Shown here in pieces: positions 59,101-64,000 of a stretch of DNA of 64,000 nt. The notes under the pieces were generated by a model. It did not search any database and had not been told where the DNA came from. It was given only the letters and a program-made list of their open reading frames with translations. Positions within the stretch are counted from its first letter, which is position 1; each line of letters starts with the position of its first letter. This DNA is from Crambe crambe (Eukaryota; Porifera; Demospongiae; Poecilosclerida; Crambeidae): contig OZ004592.1 in NCBI GenBank assembly GCA_963924555.1, forward strand, positions 1,736,001-1,800,000, in the 5' to 3' direction. Both the position numbers and the translations under genes were made by a program.

Positions 59101-62100
59101 TCACATTGCAATAGAAATCTCCAACTTTGACTACGTTCTCTTCCGAAATCTCAGAAAATCCTGAGCCATTTAAGATCAGAACAGAAGGCTCCAATCCATC
59201 CACAAATGTTGGCCACACACTCACCACCTGGGGTGTGTGGTCATTTGAAAAACTGAACTTGCATTCTATATCGTCACTACAGATTGTCATTAGTTCTGAT
59301 TTCACATAACTCTTTGTTAGGTCTTGCGATACTTCATGTATAAAATGAATTGAAATATTGAAATCTCTTGCTGGCCCAGTGTAAACAGTAGTACACCATA
59401 TTGTTGTGTACGTTACCTTAGTAACATTGCAAGGAAAACCCAGAAACAGTAGTCCATTTGTGTTATCAGGAAAACCATTTCCTGAAAATATGACATCAGT
59501 GCCTCCCTTGGTGGACCCAGAGGAGGGTGAAATGTTCCTTATCGTTGGGAGCAACCGGATATCTGTGTCATTTCTATCTACAATGAATGCAACTCCTGTG
59601 TTGTTTTTAGTGACTCTAAGTGACAAAGGGAGAGGGCTCAAGATTCTAGGAAGGTCTTTGCTGTTGCTAGTGGTGTTCAACACACACGAAATCTCATTTG
59701 CCGTGCTATTTAAGACAACACATTCCTGGTTGCCAAATCTGACCTCATTTTCTCCAGTTACTGTGCTGAATCCACTCCCGCTGATCTTAAAAACTGTCCC
59801 CAACCTTGAGCCATAGTTTGGTTTCACCAGGTCTGCAATGGGAGTCAGACAAGATGAGTATAAAATGTTCAAAGTATTATCACGTGGGAAATGAGGGGGT
59901 GTGTGGCAATTTGTATTGTCAATGAAATCAGAAACTGCCGAGCTTCGTTGCTCTTGGTGACCATTGTGGGTGTCCCTCTTGAGACGAGAATGGCTGCCAA
60001 AGTTGGAGGTGTATTTTGCTTCATGGCCACCCACAAAGACTTTGATTTGCTGCAAGGATGATTTCAGCTTTGATACAATGACTTTTCCCTCGATGGGTTT
60101 GGTGATGGTGTGGACCACAATGCTGAACCGATACGTGCCTATCTTGTTGAAGGTGTAGCTGAGACCCTGCTGGAAAGAAGATGGCCTTAAGATAGTTCCA
60201 TGATGTGTTCCATTGTGAGGAGACTCTTCTAACTGTAACTCTAGGTGGGCAGGCATAACCACACTCAGATTCCACCTCCATTCCACGGTATCTCCCACTT
60301 GAATCCTGATCTTATTTCTGCTCCAAAATACTTCACGGGCCAAGTCATCAACTGAATTTTTTTTTTAAAAGAAGGTTTTGACAGATAGTATATATTTGTA
60401 CACAAATGGATCCTTTTCTGTAGCTATAGCTACTTAGGTAATTATTTCACTTACCTCTTCTCCTGCTCTTCAGGTAAACACTCGCAGTCCTGGTCAGAGA
60501 AGGAGTCAAGACAACTAAATTGTCCTCTCCAATTGACAAGATGTTGGCTGGTTTGCCTCCAATATACACATCAGTACTTCCATTAATGAAAGCACCCCCT
60601 GATATTTGAATTTCTGTCCCCCCTTTGACAGACCCCTTGAGAGGTCCACCAGCCTGTGCAAGCAGCCTGTATTCAAATGTAGGCAAGAGAGACACCAAAC
60701 CACCGAGCTTAAGGTGTCGTCCTCCAGTTTCATTTTGTTCCCTTCCAGTTCCAAAGTGTTGCCTTCCACTACCAGACTCTCCTTTAGTTTCACTTCCATT
60801 AATCCCCCATTCCAGTGCATTCAGGGCTGATTCCCATACTGCAATCCCCGAGGGAGTTGAGACCAGTATAGGATGAATGCCTGGCTGGTGTTCACTTGTG
60901 ACACAAGTGATATGAGTTGCATTGGCAGTCCTCACGTCACATGTGGCACCTCCAACTGTAACAAACACAGCAGACACCAAAGATACAACACCAAAACTGG
61001 TTCCAGATATTGATAAGTTGGTACCACCAGTGACGGGACCGAAGACTGGTTCCACGGAGTGTATGATTGGTGTGTGCTCAAGAGCCACTGTGTATGCTTT
61101 TCCCAGAGTTGCTTTCTCAGAGAGTACAAGCACGCTGATATTGCCCTGAAGAATTGGAGTCCTGAAGAGGGGAATGCATGAAACATGGTCCACTGTTGCC
61201 TCCATTATGATGCAGGGAGATCCTGCTATAGAGACAGAGGAAGGGAAACCGAAATGCCTGCCAAAAATTATGTCATCCATTGAGGTACGATTCTCTGCAT
61301 GGTCCCTGTTGGGTTCTTCTCCAGAATTTGAATAAGATTTATCTCCTGAGTCAAAGTCCCTATTCTCTGGATGGTCTCGATCGGGTTCTTCTCCATTATT
61401 AGGATCAGATTTCCCAGTTTCTTTTAAGTCAGAATCCACACACTTGTGGAATATCTTAGGGCAGTTCAAATCATGTTCAATCAACTCTGCTTCATAGCTG
61501 GGACAGAGATTAAGCCTTCGGATCAAGGGAGGTATTCCAAGATGAAAGGGAAGATTCGTTATACTAGGGATGCTTGTATACTGGAGGAATCCTTCTCCAC
61601 GTATGGTGACAACATGACCTCCAGAAATGCTTCCATTGTTGGGAGAAACCGAACTCAAAGTGAGGAGGTATTTGAAGCAGGATGAATTTTTTCTGGCTGT
61701 CTGACCCTTACCTTCAATGTTCACTATCACTCTATACCAACCTGCTGAATGTCTTGATGCTGTGCATTCAATGAAACTCGAGTTGTTGGTGATAACAATA
61801 CAGGGGGCTGTTCCTATGACTACAGAGACTTCTTTTGTGTTATTGCTGAAGAAACTTCCTTGGATAATGATGTTTGTCCCTCCTCTTCCCTCATTGGGGG
61901 TGACAGAGTGGACCACTGGAGTCAAGTACTGGACGTACTCAAAGGCGCAGTTTCTCCCACGGCAGGAAGAAGGAACACCACCAATAACAACATTGACCTG
62001 TTACATAGGAGGTAAAGCTAACTTGACTAGCTACGTAGCATGAATTCCTCAATGTGAACACTCTAACATTTTTTTCCAATCTCTATTATCTCCATCAGTT

Positions 62101-63871
62101 TAAGGATATCAGTCTCTTTACTCATGCTATACTTATCTCTGGTTCCCAAACTGTCTGCATTGAGTTCCATTATACATATAACAGTTAGCTATTGCCTTAG
62201 GGGGTTATCAGCTGGTTAGCTATTGCCTTAGAGGGCTGTCAGCTGGTTACCTATTGCCTTAGGGGGCTGTCAGCTGGTTAGGTATAAGACTGGTTACCCA
62301 CATTACTTATACTTTCCAAATGTGGGCAGCTATAATATTACCTGAGCCTGAGGGGTTATCTTATTTACCTGAGGGGACTGCTTGGGGACTCTGGTCATAT
62401 CTCCTCTGAGTGGTTTGAACCAGACTCCACCATCCACAAGAGTAGATGTACTGACTTCTACGTCAGATCCATGCAAGCGGAGCCCGTCCACTCCGATTTC
62501 AGGAAGATCTCCTCCAAGTCTCTTCCACTCAACTTCCCAAGAGTAGCCAGCACAAGACCCTGAACGAGTGACTTCAAATCCTAAAAAAGACAAAGGAAGA
62601 AAGTGTAAGTAGCTAAGTCTTCTAAGATCAGTAAATGAACATAAGATAATTCTAAAATATCCACCTTTTTGCTTGGGAAATGTTTCGTTCATGATATATT
62701 TCAGACTCTCTGCACTGATATTTGCTGGGATGAAATGTAGAGTGTTTCTGCTGATTGAAATATCAAATGTCCCACTGACCGGCTTAGAAGCTTTTTGGAT
62801 CTGAAATTCAAAGGATATAAAGCTAAACCACACCCCTCAGTACAAATAGTGGTACTATCATTATAACCTGTATGACTTTCACTTCTGGAGATAGTGGAGC
62901 TGCTGGATCAATGCTATAGTAGCCTTGTATGAGTCCAATATCGTAGCCACATTCCAGTACTGAATATGTAACTCGGAAGGATGAAACTATCACTGAAAAT
63001 TGTGGATCGGAGACCGATACTCTTTCTTTCATTCCACGGTCAGAACCTGATCCACGATTGGAATCTGATCTTGATCCATGATGACGTCTATCATCAGATC
63101 CAGGATCAGAACCCGATTGATCATTGGAATCTAATCCATGATCACGTCCATGATCAGAACCCGACCTGGAATCATGTGATACAGATCCAGAACCAGAACC
63201 AGATTCCAATGTAGAATCAGTGGGTGCGGAACCATCTGATGCAGGACCAGATCCAGAATAAGTTTCTTCTGACTCTCTTCTATTGACAAGTAGTGGTTGG
63301 GAGAGCTTTCCTCCAGTGACAGTCATACGTGAGATCTCTACTCCATTCGGTCTTGGAGGAAACTTGGTTGGTGTAACTGCAAGAAAATTTTCACAGGGAC
63401 ATTTTCTTTGTGGCAGGAAATTTTTGTGTGTGAAGGCACAAAATTGTTCTTTTCTTTTTGAAATGAAAATCCACATTGGTCCTATACTAACTACCTCAAA
63501 ATAATTAAGTAGACAATATGCTTTACCAGTAAACTCTTGACTTGCTATGAAAAACTCATCAATCCAGAAATTCTTTTTATAGTTGAATCGTATGTGAGTA
63601 ATGACCAAGTTGTGAGTCTCTGTGTCAATGACTTCCTTTACCCGAGACACAACATTGATGCACTTAAAGTCGGACCAGCCACGATTGGTGGGAACAGAAT
63701 CCGAGACACTGCAGGAAAAAAAAAAGATTATAGGGTCATTTCCCTGCAGTAAGTAGCTTACTCTATTGTGTGCCAGGCTGTTCGCCGTGGGAGAATAGTT
63801 CGATCCTGCAGTGGTTGGTAGCTGATGTGGACATGGAGTCCTGAAAAATCACCTCTGAATGCAAAGCAAAC
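49536..63871 (-). CDS. PKHD1L1: Fibrocystin-L homologue (5' end outside the window)
   Basis: A giant single-pass surface protein of the fibrocystin family. Visible exons from the 5' side: 63762-63871, 63527-63708, 62868-63376, 62665-62800, 62342-62580, 60455-61997, 51017-60351, 50442-50760, 49536-49972; 4269 aa, all in phase. IPT/TIG repeats fill the exon 60455-61997 and the first 800 or so residues of the giant exon, for example SPSSGSTKGGTDVIFSGNGF and TPTSGSILGGNDLVISGQGF. Two G8 domains follow, near residues 830-970 and 1670-1810 of the giant exon (WSSNFTWGGGPLPAEGD; MWSDESTWPENRVPVEGQD), each followed by a parallel beta-helix (PbH1) region. SEA-like modules with a KKKR site (codons at about 52530-52541) come next, then one membrane helix (LYAVTIPLIILTSCAIFALV) at about 51085-51145. 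The cytoplasmic tail of about 265 residues has three PPxY motifs. Many N-glycosylation sequons support an extracellular location. Upstream exons lie beyond 64000; the exon at the window edge could not be placed. Confidence -1.
50074..50111. repeat. 38-bp homopolymeric G run
   Basis: Uninterrupted G on the plus strand (C on the PKHD1L1 sense strand), about 100 nt upstream of the acceptor of the last PKHD1L1 exon. The true length may differ because such runs are prone to sequencing and assembly error. Confidence -1.
50225..50330. mobile_element. Diverged family A inverted-repeat element
   Basis: ATTCTTGACCAAATTTAAAA, CACCAGCAGAC and CTGATCACCCA match, in order, the arm and core of the copies at 33961-34122 and, in opposite orientation, 50838-50989. 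The second arm is largely lost. It lies in the PKHD1L1 intron between the two tail exons. Confidence -1.
50838..50989. mobile_element. Family A inverted-repeat element
   Basis: ACTTGATGGACCCTCGATCA on the left and GGATCAAGT on the right are inverted, with imperfect inner arms (GCTCTAACTT; AGTTGGAGC). The core has CTGCTGGTGTTAGCTGATTT, matching the element at 33961-34122. It lies in the PKHD1L1 intron 28 nt past the donor of the giant exon. Confidence -1.
62184..62281. repeat. 31-bp minisatellite
   Basis: Three copies (starts 62184, 62215, 62246) of GTTAGCTATTGCCTTAGGGG followed by CTGTCAGCTG, with minor variation. It lies in the PKHD1L1 intron between exons 62342-62580 and 60455-61997. Confidence -1.
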
Positions 63872-64000
63872 CTGAAAAATGGAAGAATCAAAGTGCCATT
63901 GTCAAAATGTGCTATATAATTATTAGTTGTTGCATTATTATCAACCCCTGAGGCTGTAGCATGTGATATGTATAGCAGACTGACCTATCTTCATGGATCA

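Noticed and set aside
63985-64000. Possible next PKHD1L1 exon at the right edge
   Set aside because: A GTCAGT donor is present on the minus strand, but the 16 visible nt contain in-frame stops in the phase required by exon 63762-63871.

Overview
The window is a gene-dense stretch of an animal nuclear genome. Genes are split by short GT-AG introns, intergenic gaps are small, and microsatellites and short inverted-repeat elements are abundant. Focal adhesion kinase, a SYCP2 meiotic axis protein and a fibrocystin-L homologue make this a metazoan. The moderate divergence from vertebrate proteins and the compact layout suggest an early-branching invertebrate, most likely a sponge, but the species cannot be fixed from the sequence alone.

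Layout, left to right. (1) 20-5070 (+): SYCP2, missing its 5' end at the window edge. (2) 5301-8082 (-): FTCD, complete, 10 exons, 541 aa, convergent with SYCP2. (3) 8306-30187 (-): PTK2/FAK, about 20 exons, 1130 aa, with FERM, kinase, proline-rich linker and FAT regions. Inside it, at 19427-20279, lies a long exon with its own ATG and a promoter-like sequence upstream; it would make a FERM-less kinase. (4) 30631-37279 (+): FAM91A1, 19 exons, 851 aa, head to head with FAK. (5) 37700-40351 (-): RAE1, 10 exons, 351 aa, tail to tail with FAM91A1. (6) 42099-49089 (+): CYRI (FAM49), 10 coding exons, 331 aa, head to head with RAE1 across a promoter carrying a perfect NRF1-type palindrome. (7) 49536 to the right edge (-): PKHD1L1 (fibrocystin-L), 4269 aa visible and 5'-incomplete. 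It has a 9.3-kb uninterrupted exon and a long cytoplasmic tail with three PPxY motifs. The exon models of all seven genes keep reading phase from end to end in the window, with one FAK junction left ambiguous.

The genes do not form a pathway in the bacterial sense. FAK and CYRI both act on adhesion and Rac-driven actin dynamics, and FAM91A1 acts in Golgi vesicle capture. RAE1 is an mRNA-export and mitotic factor, SYCP2 a meiotic chromosome-axis protein, FTCD a histidine/folate enzyme and PKHD1L1 a giant surface receptor-like protein. From memory, the human homologues of FAK, FAM91A1, CYRI and PKHD1L1 all lie on 8q23-q24, and those of SYCP2 and RAE1 both lie on 20q13. The window may therefore preserve very old animal linkage.

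Non-genic content is mostly intronic: a 325-bp (GA)n tract, other long polypyrimidine tracts abutting FAK 3' splice sites, a 38-bp G run, several minisatellites, two families of short inverted-repeat elements and one tRNA-like SINE candidate. I found no rRNA or intact tRNA gene, no CRISPR array, and no intact transposon or viral gene.
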